A stretch of 64,000 nt of DNA from Ursus arctos. Its lineage: Eukaryota > Chordata > Mammalia > Carnivora > Ursidae. Location: positions 14,208,001 to 14,272,000 of the forward strand of contig NW_026622886.1 of assembly GCF_023065955.2 (NCBI RefSeq), read 5' to 3'. The notes beneath the pieces are model-generated. The model worked only from the letters and a program-made list of their open reading frames with translations, had not been told where the DNA came from and made no database searches. The translations under genes and the position numbers were made by a program. Below are positions 44,133 through 55,799 of this stretch, piece by piece. The first letter of the stretch is position 1. The number at the start of each line of letters is the position of its first letter.

Positions 44133-46133
44133 TGCTCACACTGACTCTTCCCCTTGCCTGGAATGTTGCTCTGCTCTCCCTGTGCTGCGGAGCCAACCCC
44201 CTTCTCAAACTTTAAGCCTCACTTGTGAGTTTTACCTCCTCCTCACGAGGCTCTGCTTACTCTACTCAGGAGTGGGTCCCGATTTTGTGGAGCCGCAGCC
44301 ACAAGGTGCAGCCATGGAGAATGACCTCAAGGGTGATCAAGGGTAGAAATTGGAATGAAACAGTGCAATTAGAGCTCAACATCATTTCCCCTTCAGGTTT
44401 GGTGTTTTCTGGATGCTTGATGTGACATAATCACAATCCTCTGTAGCTTAATGTCTAATCCAAGTACTGGAGTGGACTTTCTCTAAGATATTGAACCATC
44501 TCACCTCAGTAGATAAACCAAGGTTCAAACAATTTACAACCATAACTGCTGGGATTCAGATTGGAGTTCCTGGGCTTTGTCTTCAGCATCGCCCAAAGTT
44601 GCTGTCGATAGAAAAGCAAGTGCAAGCAGGCAGACCTAACCCGGGGCTCCGGATGCCAGCACCTGTCATCCTCATTTCAGTAGCCAGCTCAGTCTGCAAT
44701 GTGTGCTCATTAGAGCTATTTTTGCTTACACACCCTTTGTTAAAATCAGATTGCAATAAATGTTATACTGTATTAATAACTCCTGCTGAAACTGAGAATT
44801 GTTTGTCTCTGACACACTAACAGGAACTCAGCAAATGTTATTACCAGCATTTTCTCAGTCCTACAGAACTGAATCTGAGCAGTGTCACGTGATCTCCTCA
44901 AGGGCACACAAGCTGGTAAAAGTAGAGCAAACCAGGTTATGATTACAATGTAAATGTCCTTTGTGTTCTGCCACACTGAATTTCCCAAGAACTAAATCGG
45001 AAAAAAAAAAAATTCAGAAAACTAGGTTTGATGGCTTGATACATGATTGTAGCAATCATGTTCTAGATTCACGCTTCTGTGTACAAAGTAGTCTTACTAG
45101 AGAATAATAGATGATATACAGGCAATCCGAGATAGTCACTGTTTTTGCAAATGGTATTTCCAAAAAGCCTGTATTAGAGCCATATGAGTATTGTTCCCTT
45201 CCGTTTGATTCACATTACTGTCAGCTATGGAATTGTTCCACTATTGAGACTAGGGGGTAAATGATGCCCCGCTCGTTGTTGATTTAAATGCGATCGTTCC
45301 TCTTAGTATGTCAGTGCAAACCTTCTCCCGAGAAGCTTTGCTTACAAATCTCTGGACATTTCTAATTCTACTTCTACTTCTAGACTCTGGGTCCTCAGGG
45401 GGAATTAAGGGAAAGCCACAAGCTGATCTTCACAAGACCCTTTGTGATTCTTTGATGCCGTGTGGGGCACCGGGGCACCAAATTAGGCTTCCTCCAAATT
45501 CTGCTCCCCAGCCAATTAGGTACAACAACTCTGCATCACTTCTCTTCTGTGGCACCCGCTGTTTAGCAGCGGAATAAGTCAACGTGAATAGATAGAACCC
45601 GCGTCCCCCTCTCCCCTCCATCCTAGGCCACTTCCTGGAAGAAAAAGAGTAACAATGGGGTTACATTTACCATAACAAATCATATCTCTCTACGTCTGTC
45701 CCACTCCTCTGTCCCCATTATTGCTGGGAAGTCTGGGGCAAGGACACAGTACAGGATTCTGTGCTTCCCCCTGTCCCCCACCATCTCAGCCCCCCTCACA
45801 GAGGTCTTTGTCCAAGGCCAGTGCAGTACTCCCTCTGGTGCCCACCTGGAGCGCTGTCTCCATCACGCCACAGACTGCCTTGGCTCATGGAGGCATTGGG
45901 ACGCACGAAAGCTGCACTCAGGTCCCTCCAGGTGGCCACCAAGGCTGCCACCATCCTTCATGCTCCCTGCATTGACCCTTGAAGTCTCACCATGATGCCC
46001 ATAGCTACTCTGCTAGAAATAAGAAATGCTCTTTCTGTGCATTTGGGTCCTTCCCCAAGCATGGCCCAAAGCCTTGCTGACTAGTGTTGTAGACGCTCGT
46101 AGAAATGTGTGAGAGCAGCTCTTGGGTTTTTAC
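44131..46133. other. Unassigned unique region
   Basis: Low repeat content. A weak minus MIR scrap is possible near 44,830-44,930. The 44,690-44,790 and 45,130-45,320 parts look like single-copy, slowly evolving DNA by feel only. The open frame 45,308-45,577 (plus) has a hydrophobic, signal-peptide-like N-terminus but nothing else to support it. Confidence 0.4.
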
Positions 46134-46343
46134 CTGTAGCTTCTCCTCTAGGACTCTCTTGGGAGCACCTGGAAGGTGAACAGCACTATACTCAGACCAC
46201 TCCCGCCTCAGACCACTGAGACATTTTTCTTGGGCAGGATTTGTGTGCTGGACCTCTGTCCTTAGCACCAAGTCCTTCTCAGGGGGATCTAACAGCCCCT
46301 CAAGCAAAGAGGTCCTGCCAGGCTCGGGCGACCGGTCTTTTTC
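46134..46343 (-). CDS. Candidate internal coding exon, protein unknown
   Basis: On minus, an open frame begins right after a good acceptor (about 35 bases rich in T, then TTGCACAG, AG at 46345-46344). It stops being exon at a good donor (CTACAG then GTAAAA, GT at 46133-46132). The interval is 210 bases, 70 codons, phase 0 at both ends, with no stop. The peptide starts EKDRSPEPGR and ends PKRVLEEKLQ; it is hydrophilic, rich in E, L, R, K and P, with one cysteine and no domain I recognise. No repeat is visible here. Against it: the window has many chance frames of this length, and I could not identify partner exons upstream (right) or downstream (left). If real, the gene reads leftward and is mostly outside what I can resolve. 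Confidence 0.27.
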
Positions 46344-48312
46344 CTGTGCAAGTAGATCAAAGTAGGAAAAAAACAAAAGATTACTCTTCAGTCAGGACCT
46401 TTGAAACTGAGGTATGGTCAAATCATCTGCTCCCAACCCTGAGTTTACCATCACTCAACCCCAAAACATACAGGAAGTTGTTGGCAAACTGGATTGGTTG
46501 ATTTCTACAAAGCACACTCAGCAGATTCTGTCCACATGAGCTAGATTGTTCAGGCATGAGTGGTCCCTGCTGCACCCTTGCTCCCCACTCCAGACACACC
46601 ATAGAATGGGTAGAAATTAATGCCATGGGACAGCCTGCCCCGACCAGCAATTCTGTATCTCCTCCACTGACCTCCAGGTCTGAGGTAAGCCAGGACATCT
46701 GTTTGTTCCTATCTGGGGTGGCCCCTTCTTAGTGGTTGCTAGGGTCCTTAGAGCAAGAGCCAAGAAAATGCAGCAATTGTGAGGGTCTTTGCAATTCTAG
46801 AATCCCTATGATATGCCTGAGTCATGAAGGTACTTACAGAAACTTCTTGATTTCTTCTCTGGGAACTTTACTTTTCTGAAAGACTAGTTGACACTGGTCC
46901 TTTTGACAGCCAAAAAACACAAGGCTATTGTGGGCTCTGACAGAAGAAACTTCCTTCTGGAAACTGTTGCAGAAAGAGGACAAATAAGATCAAAACAAAT
47001 ACAAATGGTGGAGAAAGAAAAATACCAACCCCAACATTTTTTTCTCCCTGGCCCTGCCCCTTCCACCCCACCACCCCTCCACCCCAGCCTCAGGTTTAGC
47101 TTACGCTGGAAGTGCCTGCTGCCAAAAATGTCAGTGCAATTAAGTTTCGCTTGGCCTCACCCATGGCTTCTCTCTCACCTGGAACAATAATAACCTAACA
47201 AACGCTGAATACCCTCAAGACATATTCAGTGCTCTGCTCGGGTTGCTGCATTTATAGGACAAATGGAGAGAATATGACCAAGATGATGACAGTGAGCAAT
47301 TACTACTACCCGACCAAGCATTGTTCTCAGCAAAGTTTGACTTAGTCTGGGCAGAGGGAGAGAAAATTCAAGGGCACAGAGCAAATGGCAGAAGGCTGGC
47401 AGATGCCCTAGACTTTTGTACTCATGTCTAGTGTTCATTGATTTCCCAGTATGAGGCAGGCACTGCGAAGGACTTACTTAGCTCCCTCCTTACCATCCCT
47501 ATGTGTAGCCCAGGAGCCTGGGGCTCCTCAGTGACTTGACATGGCTTCCACAATCACAAAGAAAAATATCCTTGAGGTTCTGACCAAGTCCTTAAATCAT
47601 GAGTCCACTAGTGAAAACTCAGTTGTGAGAGACAGAAACACAACTCAATCTAGCTTGGGGGTAAGAGGGAGGAACTTTTAGATGATCTCACTCATTTCAG
47701 ACATGGCTAGATCCATGGACTAAAAAAATGTCACATGGACTAATTTCATCTCTCCATTTATCTGATTATCCCAGCAGCTTGCCACTGCTTCATCTCGTGT
47801 GTGTGAATTTTATTCTCTTCTTCTATAGAATCTGCCCCTTAAGATTAGAAAGACGACCACAAATGGATCTAGCCAGCGTTATATTTTATTTCATGATCCC
47901 AGGAGAAGAAAGAGACTTTCTTTTCCAGAATTTCTCAGGGAAGACACTGGCTCTATTCAGGTCATCTCCCGCTTATCCTTGGACCAGCCACTACAGTAGG
48001 GAGGTTGAGTCCCATGACTGACAGCCAACCACGGCCATGCAGAGAGGGAAGTGGTGGCTCTTTGAAAGGAAGGTTGCTGGTCAAACAAGGCAGGTATCCG
48101 TCAGAAACAGAATTTAGTAGAACTAGTTGGGACTTAATTTAGATGCAATCCCTTATGAACTTGGGTCTACCAATTTTCACGGTGTTAATTTCCTTTTGTT
48201 TGACATGCTCTCCATAATCTGTGATCTAGTATGGAAGTGGGATGCAATGACAAACTTGGAAGTACCAATAAAGTTTGTGTGTGTGTGTTTAAATATTGAT
48301 GTAAGAGCCAAA
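46344..48312. other. Unassigned unique region
   Basis: Low repeat density. Open frames here lack flanking splice signals of the quality seen at 46,134-46,343. A weak minus MIR scrap is possible near 47,435-47,570. A short GT run lies near 48,277-48,288. Confidence 0.4.
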
Positions 48313-48391
48313 AATTAGTGGTTTCCTTCCTAGAACAAAAAGTTTGTTGTTAAAATAGAGTTGCTGGAATCTTTTAAAAACTGTTTTTAAG
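48313..48391. repeat. 79-bp direct duplicate, copy 1
   Basis: Aligns without gaps to 49,549-49,627 with about ten differences, including the shared core TTGCTGGAATCTTTTAAAAA. Confidence 0.88.
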
Positions 48392-48589
48392 ACAATGCAT
48401 CATCATCTTGCAGTGTTTTTGCCAAAAATGTTTAATCCAAAATTAACCATGATTAAAAAAAAAAAGAATCAGACAACTGAAAAAAAAAATGGCTTGGACT
48501 CTCTAAAAATGTCAATTTCATAAAAGACCCCGCCCCCCCAAAAAAAGAAGGCTGAGGAGTCATGCCAGATCAGATTAAGGAGACCCAAG

Positions 48590-49010
48590 AGTCATGACAA
48601 CTAAATAAAGGGTATGATCTTTGATTAGATCCTGGATTTAAAAAAAAAAAATCTAAGTGGCATTATCAGGACCATTTAGGAAATTCAATACTAAGATCTA
48701 TATATTAGATAATAATATTGTCCCAATGTTACATTTTCTAAGTGTGCCTGTTGTGTAGAAGAATGTCCTTGTTCTTAGCAGACAATTTGCTAAAGTATTT
48801 AGTTGATGAAAAGTCAAGATGATGAAACTAATTTTCAAATGGTTCAGGAAAAAAAAATATACACATAGATCTGGAGAGAAAATGAGGCCAAACGTTAAGA
48901 ATTAGTGAATCTAGGTGGAAGATATATGGGTGTTCACTACATACTGTGCTGTTCTTGTAATTTTTCTCTAGGTTTCAAATGTTTCCAAATAAAATACTGA
49001 TGGGAAGGGG
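48590..49010 (+). repeat. Ancient LINE-like 3' end, family uncertain
   Basis: TTGATTAGATCCTGGATTTA, TATATTAGATAATAATATTG, AGAATGTCCTTGTTCTTAGC, GGAAGATATATGGGTGTTCA and a terminal AAATAAAATACTGATGGG. Same landmark series as 26,500-26,940. Confidence 0.65.
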
Positions 49011-49194
49011 GAAAAATTAAGGTACAGTCTCATAATAACCTAAAATTCAACTCTCCCACCCATAATACAGAATGAGAAGTCCAAAAAACCCTCCGTCGAA
49101 TAAATAAAGGGTCATTATTGCCAGGTGAATTAATGAGGTGAGTTTTAACAGAGCTGCAAGAGCCAAACCTGTTTAAGCCTGGGACGCTGCGGTT

Positions 49195-49209
49195 GGCGCC
49201 ACCTGGCGG
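49195..49209 (-). promoter_or_regulatory. Consensus CTCF-like site
   Basis: Read on minus the 15 bases are CCGCCAGGTGGCGCC, which fits every position of the core consensus CC(A/G)(C/G)(C/T)AGG(G/T)GGC(A/G)(C/G)(C/T). It lies in a small local GC-rich patch. Binding is inferred from the motif only. Confidence 0.6.
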
Positions 49210-49548
49210 TAGTTGTCTGCTTCAGCTTAAGTAAGGCTGGTGTTCTGGGTCCTATTGGTAGTGACTCCAGGAAGCTCCAGAATTCATTTCCTTGACCCGC
49301 TCCGGGAGAGTGGCCAGACAGGCGTATTCTGGGAACAAGGAGACCCACCCTTCCTCTTCCTACTTCCCAAGCAGAATTGCAGGTTGAGGTGAAGGTAATC
49401 TGGGTCTGGTCCACTTGGGGAGCGCTGGCATCCAGAGGCTGCGTCCTGTGACAGTGGGGGGCAGGCTTAGCTGTAACAGAGTCCCTGGGTTCAGGAACCT
49501 AATATCCATCAGTTCAACGCGGAAGTATTTGGAAGAGTTTGAGGCATT

Positions 49549-49627
49549 AATTAGCGGTTTTCATTCTAGAACAAAAATTATGTTGTTAAAATAGGGTTGC
49601 TGGAATCTTTTAAAAACCATTTTTATG
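49549..49627. repeat. 79-bp direct duplicate, copy 2
   Basis: Partner of 48,313-48,391, same orientation, offset 1,236 bases. Confidence 0.88.
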
Positions 49628-49779
49628 GGAATTCAACAGAATGATGCAGTTCCAGGTGTCAATGACCATGTTGTTTTAAAATACTTTTCATTTTCATTTA
49701 AAATATTTCCATCACCTGTGCACACATGTATGTTTGAATACCAATCTGTACACATGCATGTGTATGGGTACACATATTC

Positions 49780-49801
49780 TCACACACACACACACACACA
49801 C
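49780..49801. repeat. (CA)n microsatellite
   Basis: About eleven CA dinucleotides, preceded by TG/CA-rich low-complexity text. Confidence 0.95.
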
Positions 49802-50219
49802 TGAAAGTATTCTAGCTTGTTTTCTGAATGGAAAATTAGTCACGTGGTAACACTTTTATGTGCCCTATCCCCACTATCTCATCTTTTTTTTAATGTTGCT
49901 AGTACAAATAGTGTATATGGTACAATTTATTTAATAGTTCTATTTGTTAATGATTTATATCTTGCCTATTTTTAAAAAAAGATTTGATGCGGTTTATGAT
50001 GCCAAATCCTATATAAAACAAGACAATAAAAAAATTATAAGACTGAAAAAACCATCAAGAGGAGAGATGAGCATGGGGTAAGTTAAACAGTCACAAGTTT
50101 AGCTTTGGGTTTCTTGGGCAACAAAAGGAAACAAGATGGGCCATTGCTCCTATATCCTCACCAGAGTACAGTCTGCCTGGAAGGACTCCCAGATGAGCAG
50201 GATAAATGGAGACAAAGAG

Positions 50220-50234
50220 CCACTTGGTGGCAGC
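50220..50234 (+). promoter_or_regulatory. Near-consensus CTCF-like site
   Basis: CCACTTGGTGGCAGC matches the CTCF core at 14 of 15 positions (T for A at position 6). Orientation is plus, opposite to the site at 49,195, so the pair points outward. Confidence 0.4.
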
Positions 50235-50599
50235 ATCTGGAGATATCAAAACAAGAAGAGTGGCATTGTGAGGACATGGGTGAGAGGCCACACTCTACAA
50301 GCCACAAGAGCATTACGTCTGGGCCAAAACAGAAACCCGGGAGGCAAAAAGAACATCCCTGTGTAACAGCGGTTGGCCACAGCTGGAATTCCAGGGGTGG
50401 CCATGGGGTGAGAAGGAAAGCAGTATTTTGAGGACCCGGGTTGCAAAGGACATAAATACATCTCTTTGCCCCAAAAGAAACCTATGTTCATCTTTCATAT
50501 GAGGGGCACAGAGTCACATGGTGACTCTAGATTTTGCAAATGATACAGAAATGTTCTTCCCATGAATCCTCTACAAAAGATAGAACCCATGGATTAAAA

Positions 50600-52110
50600 A
50601 AGCAGGATAAGAACTAAATGTGTTTTGTGAGATCAATAGCATTTCTACATACCACTGAGAAACTACTAGGAAATATAATGAGAAATAAATTCCAGTTGCA
50701 GTAGCAAAAAAAAAAAAAAAGATAAAGTACTTGGTAGTAATTTTTATGAGAAATGTATATGACCTCTATAAAGAAATTCCAAAATTTTACCAAGAGTTGA
50801 AATACTTGATTAATGAAAAGGCATACCGTATTGAAAAAATAAATAGCATATCAATTCTTCACAAATTAATTTATAGATCAATGACAAAAATCCAATAGGA
50901 CTATTTTTAGGGGGAGAAGACAAAAATATTTTCAGGTTCATGTGAAGCAACAAAGGCGAATATAAAATATAAAATAACTTCCAAAAAGCAATAGTAATGT
51001 TGATGGGGTAGAGTGAAGAGTCTTACATAGTAGAAAATTCTAAAGCAGTATTTGAAACAGTGTGGTACTCTTTCAAGATCAGATGGATCATTGGACTGGA
51101 ATAAACTTAAAAGATGTAGACCCTATTACACATAAGAATTTAATATGTGATTTTTCACAAAGATATCACCAAATAATGCAGAAGAGAACAATTCAATTAA
51201 TGGTATTGAAATAGTTAGCAATTTGGCATAAAAATTACTTAGACCTTTATCTCACACATGCATCCCAATACATTTCAAGCAGATTCAGTCTTTATATATA
51301 TAACTCAGACCATATTTTAAAAGCAGAAGAAGATAAAACAAATATTTATCAAACTTCTGGGGGCAATCCAAACTTAGGAGTGATTGAAGGAATCACGAGA
51401 GAGATTTCATTGCACACAATTTAAAACATAAAAAATATAAGACAAAAGACAAATAGACTGGAAAAACTGTATATACAAGAAGCACAAAGACAGGGGTTAA
51501 TATTTTTCACCTTTATGTAATAAAACTTAAGCAAATTAGCAAGAAGACCACTAAGACCGCTAAGGATAAAAATGAGCAGAGGACATGAATAGCAAAAATT
51601 CCTGGAACGCCTGCGTGGCTCAGTCAGTGAAGCATCTGACTCTTGATTTCAACTCAGGTCATGATCTCAGGGTGGTGAGATCAGTCCAAATGTCAGCCTC
51701 CCCACTCAGGGGGACTCTGCTTGGGATTCTCTCTCCCTCTCCCTCTGCCCCTCCCCTGGCTCGTGAGCATGCGCGCACTCTCTCTCTCTCTCTCTCAAAA
51801 TAAAGTTTAAAAATCTTTTTAAAAAATAGGAGAAATTGCTCAGCCTCAAAAGAAATGAGAATGAAAAGAACAACAAACTTTGTATTTTTCATTTATTAAG
51901 TGAGTAAAACTTTAAGGGAAAAAAGATTACTACCCAGGCTTGGGGGCGGGAGAGAGTGCTGCGAAAGGTATGTTCTTACCCCTCTAATGGTGTTAGAAAC
52001 CAAGAAAACCTGTTTCAAAAACAGTTGGTGATATTTATCAAGACGTATAAAGACATTTTTTCATATTGACCAGTAATCCTAATAAAATAAGGATTTCTGA
52101 CAAGTAAAAA
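50600..52110 (+). repeat. Old L1 ORF2 C-terminal remnant
   Basis: Landmarks: a GATCAATAGCATTTCTACAT block, TATGACCTCTATAAAGAAAT, AGTGTGGTACTCTTTCAAGA, GACCTTTATCTCACACATGC, CTTAAGCAAATTAGCAAGAA and ATGAGCAGAGGACATGAATA. These follow L1 ORF2 after the RT core. Frames are broken. A Can-SINE at 51,605 splits it; the L1 text resumes with GAAATTGCTCAGCCTCAAAA. Confidence 0.82.
51605..51826 (+). mobile_element. Can-SINE, older copy, in L1
   Basis: GAACGCCTGCGTGGCTCAGT head, CAGGTCATGATCTCAGGGTG segment, CT-rich body with a (CT)n run and an AAAATAAAGTTTAAAAATC tail. No clear target-site duplication. Confidence 0.93.
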
Positions 52111-52369
52111 CGTTTTCAGATTAGTTGCACTAAAGAATTCCTCATTTGTTTGCAGCCACTAGTATATACTTGAAAGTTGATGTGCAAACTCTTAAGATAT
52201 CTAAAAAAAAAATTCCTGCTGGCGCACTTCGGTTGCCCCCTGCAAGACACCTTTATTCTCCATAGGAATGTGTTCTCAGAAGTCATGTAAGCCTGACGGG
52301 AAGTTAAATTAACAAGTAAATCTCAGGGTGGCTTAGAGTTCTGTCTTCTCTTACGATGTGACTGGGCTT

Positions 52370-52495
52370 TCATCTAACAAGTATTTATTGAACACAGTCT
52401 GTACACACACCACTAGGAGGGCTACAGAGATTAATATGACCCAATCCATGGCCCCCAGGAAGTTCAGAGCCTAGAAGACTGTATAAGTCATGTGT
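52370..52495 (-). repeat. L2 fragment
   Basis: CAAGTATTTATTGAACACAG, CTACAGAGATTAATATGACC, AATCCATGGCCCCCAGGAAG and TTCAGAGCCTAGAAGACTGT: reversed L2 3' region. Confidence 0.75.
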
Positions 52496-52499
52496 AGGA

Positions 52500-53980
52500 G
52501 GTCCAAGCAAAAATCCAAAGCAGAAAAGAAGAAATCAGTATTAGAAGCACCAAATGTAACACTTCTATTTTAAAATATCTACTGTCTATGCTAATCACAC
52601 TATTTTCAAAACAAGTTTCTAGAATGATAGAGTACTAATCTCGCATTACTTCATTAGTAAATGAAAATGCAACAGAAACTCAGGAGAGAGTCTTTGTATA
52701 TAAGAATCCTGAGGTGAACATGCTTCTCAGAGGCTCAGATACAGAGAGCACAGGGTGAGCCATTGACCAAACGCTCTCGACGGTTCCAACAGAGAAGCAG
52801 GGGAGGTGGAAAGATCCAGAGACACACCAAGCTACTCCTTCTGGGATTTGCTGTGTGGTATCTATTCTGGCCTGAGCAGGAATGTGCTTGGTGTTCTAAC
52901 ATTTGAATCTACAAGAACTGGGGTCTGCAAATACACATTCAAGGTCTCACCAGCCCTGGTCCAAAGTAAAGTCTTCTTTCTCTGCTAATTTCTTCTTCAT
53001 TCCCAGTTGAGAAGTTTGCTAAACTTCTTTCTTCAGTAAGGAACCACATTCTGCCTTTACTTGTGTATGTGTGCACATTTTGATGCGTCAGGAGGTATCT
53101 AGCATATGGTAAGCACTAAAAAAAAAAAAAAGTTGGGTATGGTTAATCTGGACAAGCAGCACCAAAGAAGTGAAACGTAAGTTGATTTTTAAGAAAAGAA
53201 GCCTATTTTATACAAATTGGTTTCTCCCAAAAGCCTAATGCTTTACCTTAGTTTTCATTTCTGATGCTATTTCTTAGAACCACTGATACATATTGATTTT
53301 ATTTTTGCTCCTAGAGACTTAAGCAGTGAATAGAGGTTAATTTGTTATCTGGTCCATTGATTTTTGTCCTAAGAGAATGGGTTTCATTTTCAGCATTTCC
53401 ACCTATTAATTGCTCCTTTGTACCGTCAGCGGATTCTCCAAGCTGACTTCTGTTGACGCCTAATGTGTTTTCTGAGTCACGCAATATTCCTGTGGTTATT
53501 GTAGTGCTTGGTCATGATGGTTTCATTCTTATTTCCAGACTCTCTAGAGTGTTGCCCATACAGAAGCCAGAATATTGGCATTATTCATAATAGAAGCTCG
53601 ATGGGAGGGTAACATGTACGGTATTAACCGTAACCTGCAGCCTGGATTAGACCATTTCAAGCACCAAATTCCAGGCAGAAATGAACCAGAAAAAAACCTC
53701 CACTCTCACCCACCCCCCTGCCTACCCCACAGCTTCTGCAACTGCAGCTCAGAGTAGCACTTTACTCCTTCCCAAGAGGGATAAGGGGAGAATTCTTCCT
53801 AAATTTACCAGTCAGGTAAGTTGCTAGCTCCCCAGCGTGGAGTGGGGAAAGGGAGAGAGGCCAGGTGTCAAATGACTGAGCACCTTTCATGGGAAAGAAA
53901 CATCAGGAGATGAGAACAAAAGCGGTCCCACTAAAAAGACGCACGTTGAGAAGCAGTAAGAGGAACTGGAAAGCAAAATA
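52500..53980. other. Unassigned non-coding region
   Basis: Unique AT-rich DNA with no recognised repeat or exon. Confidence 0.4.
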
Positions 53981-53984
53981 TTTG

Positions 53985-54135
53985 GCATTAGTCCAGATTT
54001 TGCCTGTTTTCCAGCCATGGGGACCTGAGCAAACAGCATCTCACTGAGCCTGTTTTTTCACCTGGAAAATGGAGGTAACATCTGCTCTTCTTATCCTTCA
54101 AAGTGTTTATGAGATGACGTAGAGTGATGCAACAT
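53985..54135 (+). repeat. MIR SINE fragment
   Basis: ACCTGAGCAAACAGCATCTC, CTGAGCCTGTTTTTTCACCT, GGAAAATGGAGGTAACATCT and AAGTGTTTATGAGATGACGT follow MIR order. Confidence 0.8.
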
Positions 54136-54690
54136 AAGAGACTCTTAGCATGACGGTGTGGTATCAGCAGAGAAGAACGTACACACTCCTACCTGAAAGT
54201 CACTGGATCAAGAGTTTGATCTCTCAATGGATAGTTTCCTTCTCTCAGCCTATAAGCAGCATGCAACTGTCTGTAGACTTGTTTCTTAAAATACTCCCAA
54301 GTTCCTTCCCCTTCTTCCTGTGCATTTCTCATTGTAACTCTAAGGTGACAAGAGTTCCCCAGGGGCCTCCAGGCCAGTTTCTGACTCTAGCCCCCATCTC
54401 ACTCCCTGCACGGTGTGAGCATTCTGCGTTCCCACAGGGTATGGAGAAAGCTCTGCACTGGCTCTGGAATGAAGCAAATGACTCGTCTGCCTGTTACACC
54501 TGAGGCTTCACAACAGCTTGACTCTTCTTCAAGGATGGGTAGGAAATCCAAGGCAAATCTGTTCCTCCCCCAATGTCACCAGCTCCGGAAGTGGCAGCAG
54601 CAACTCTTCAGTTCCTCAGCCAGAAAAAATCTGGACTTCATTGCTGGCTCCTCCAGCACTCTCCACTTTCCACACGAAAATAATAGTTAT
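54136..54690. other. Unassigned unique region
   Basis: C/T-rich unique DNA; overlapping plus frames at 54,150-54,717 have no recognisable domain. Confidence 0.4.
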
Positions 54691-54694
54691 CCCG

Positions 54695-54900
54695 TATTGA
54701 TACTCTCTCTGAATTAGGTGCTCTTTTCAATGCTTTATGTGTCTTGTCTCTTTGAATGCTCAGTGCAGTCTCATGAGATAGGCCCCAACTTTTCTCCCCA
54801 TTTCAGAGGCGAGGAAGTTAAGGCCCAGAGAGATAAAATAACATATGCGGGCCCCACAGCGGGTAAGCGGTCTTCCGGACATTTGAACTTCCACATTCTA
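54695..54900 (-). repeat. MIR SINE
   Basis: TTAGGTGCTCTTTTCAATGC, GAATGCTCAGTGCAGTCTCA, CCCCATTTCAGAGGCGAGGA and AGTTAAGGCCCAGAGAGATA: reverse-complement MIR. Confidence 0.85.
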
Positions 54901-55360
54901 TCAGTTGCCAAGTCCTGCACATGTGTTCTCCTGTTTTTCAAAATCTGTTCCCATCTCTTCCCTCTTACCATCTTTGTGAAATTGGGGTCTTTGTCATCTC
55001 GTTTCCAGACTGTTGTAGCTTATAACTGAAATGCCCTTCCTTCTCTCGGTGACCCCTGCCCACCTCTTCAAATGTATCTCCTCGAGCTCTACTCACCTGC
55101 GTCCTCCACTCGTCCCGCGTGTTTTCAGTTCCCAGAATTAAGTATGTGGTTTCAAGTTTGCATGGTTTGCAACTTTTTCCAGTATTTCTACTTGGCAAAC
55201 ACCTGCTCAATCTTCAAGACCCAGTTCACATGTCTTCTCTTCAAAATCTCCCCAGCCATCCCAAGCGCGGTTGACCAGTGTTTGTGTATTTAAGTATTTC
55301 TTTACCTGTTTGTCTTCCCAAATCAACATGATCTCCTGATGACAGTGTCAACTGATGATA
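54901..55360. other. Unassigned, possible old L2 text
   Basis: The CTTCCTTCTCTCGGTGACCC and CTCAATCTTCAAGACCCAGT blocks are reminiscent of the L2 ORF2/3' region on plus, but I am not sure. Confidence 0.35.
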
Positions 55361-55364
55361 ATAG

Positions 55365-55530
55365 TAATATGGGGAGCTCTGATTTATTCAATGCCTACCA
55401 TGTTACCAGATACTCCCCTAGGTACTTTTTAATCTTCATCTCTACTCTTTACAACTCCTTTGCATGGTATATACTATGATTCCCATCTTATAGATGCAAA
55501 ACTAAGACTTACTGGACTCTGCATAACTAC
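55365..55530 (-). repeat. MIR/L2-type fragment
   Basis: GATTTATTCAATGCCTACCA, GTTACCAGATACTCCCCTAG and CCCATCTTATAGATGCAAAA resemble the reversed MIR 3' half. Confidence 0.65.
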
Positions 55531-55799
55531 GTTTAGTACACTTCCGGGCTGAGGAATTCAGTAATTGTTGAATTCAAAATATAAATAAATGACTTCATAA
55601 TCCCCAATTATTTATCTTTGGAGAAATATTGTACTTAAATACATAGACTCCAACACAGACAGAACCTCAGAATTATATAGAAATGTCCTATAGCTATAAT
55701 CTGTTAATTTTTTTCATTGTGTCCTGTTTAACTTTATCCATTTCATATATTTTTCAGCTTTATCTTCTCTTATACACTTTGATTTTTAAAAATCAAATT

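Noticed and set aside
46888..47190. Plus frame after a CCTTTTGACAG acceptor-like site
   Set aside because: The lysine-rich start looks protein-like, but no good donor follows and the frame runs into C-rich low complexity.
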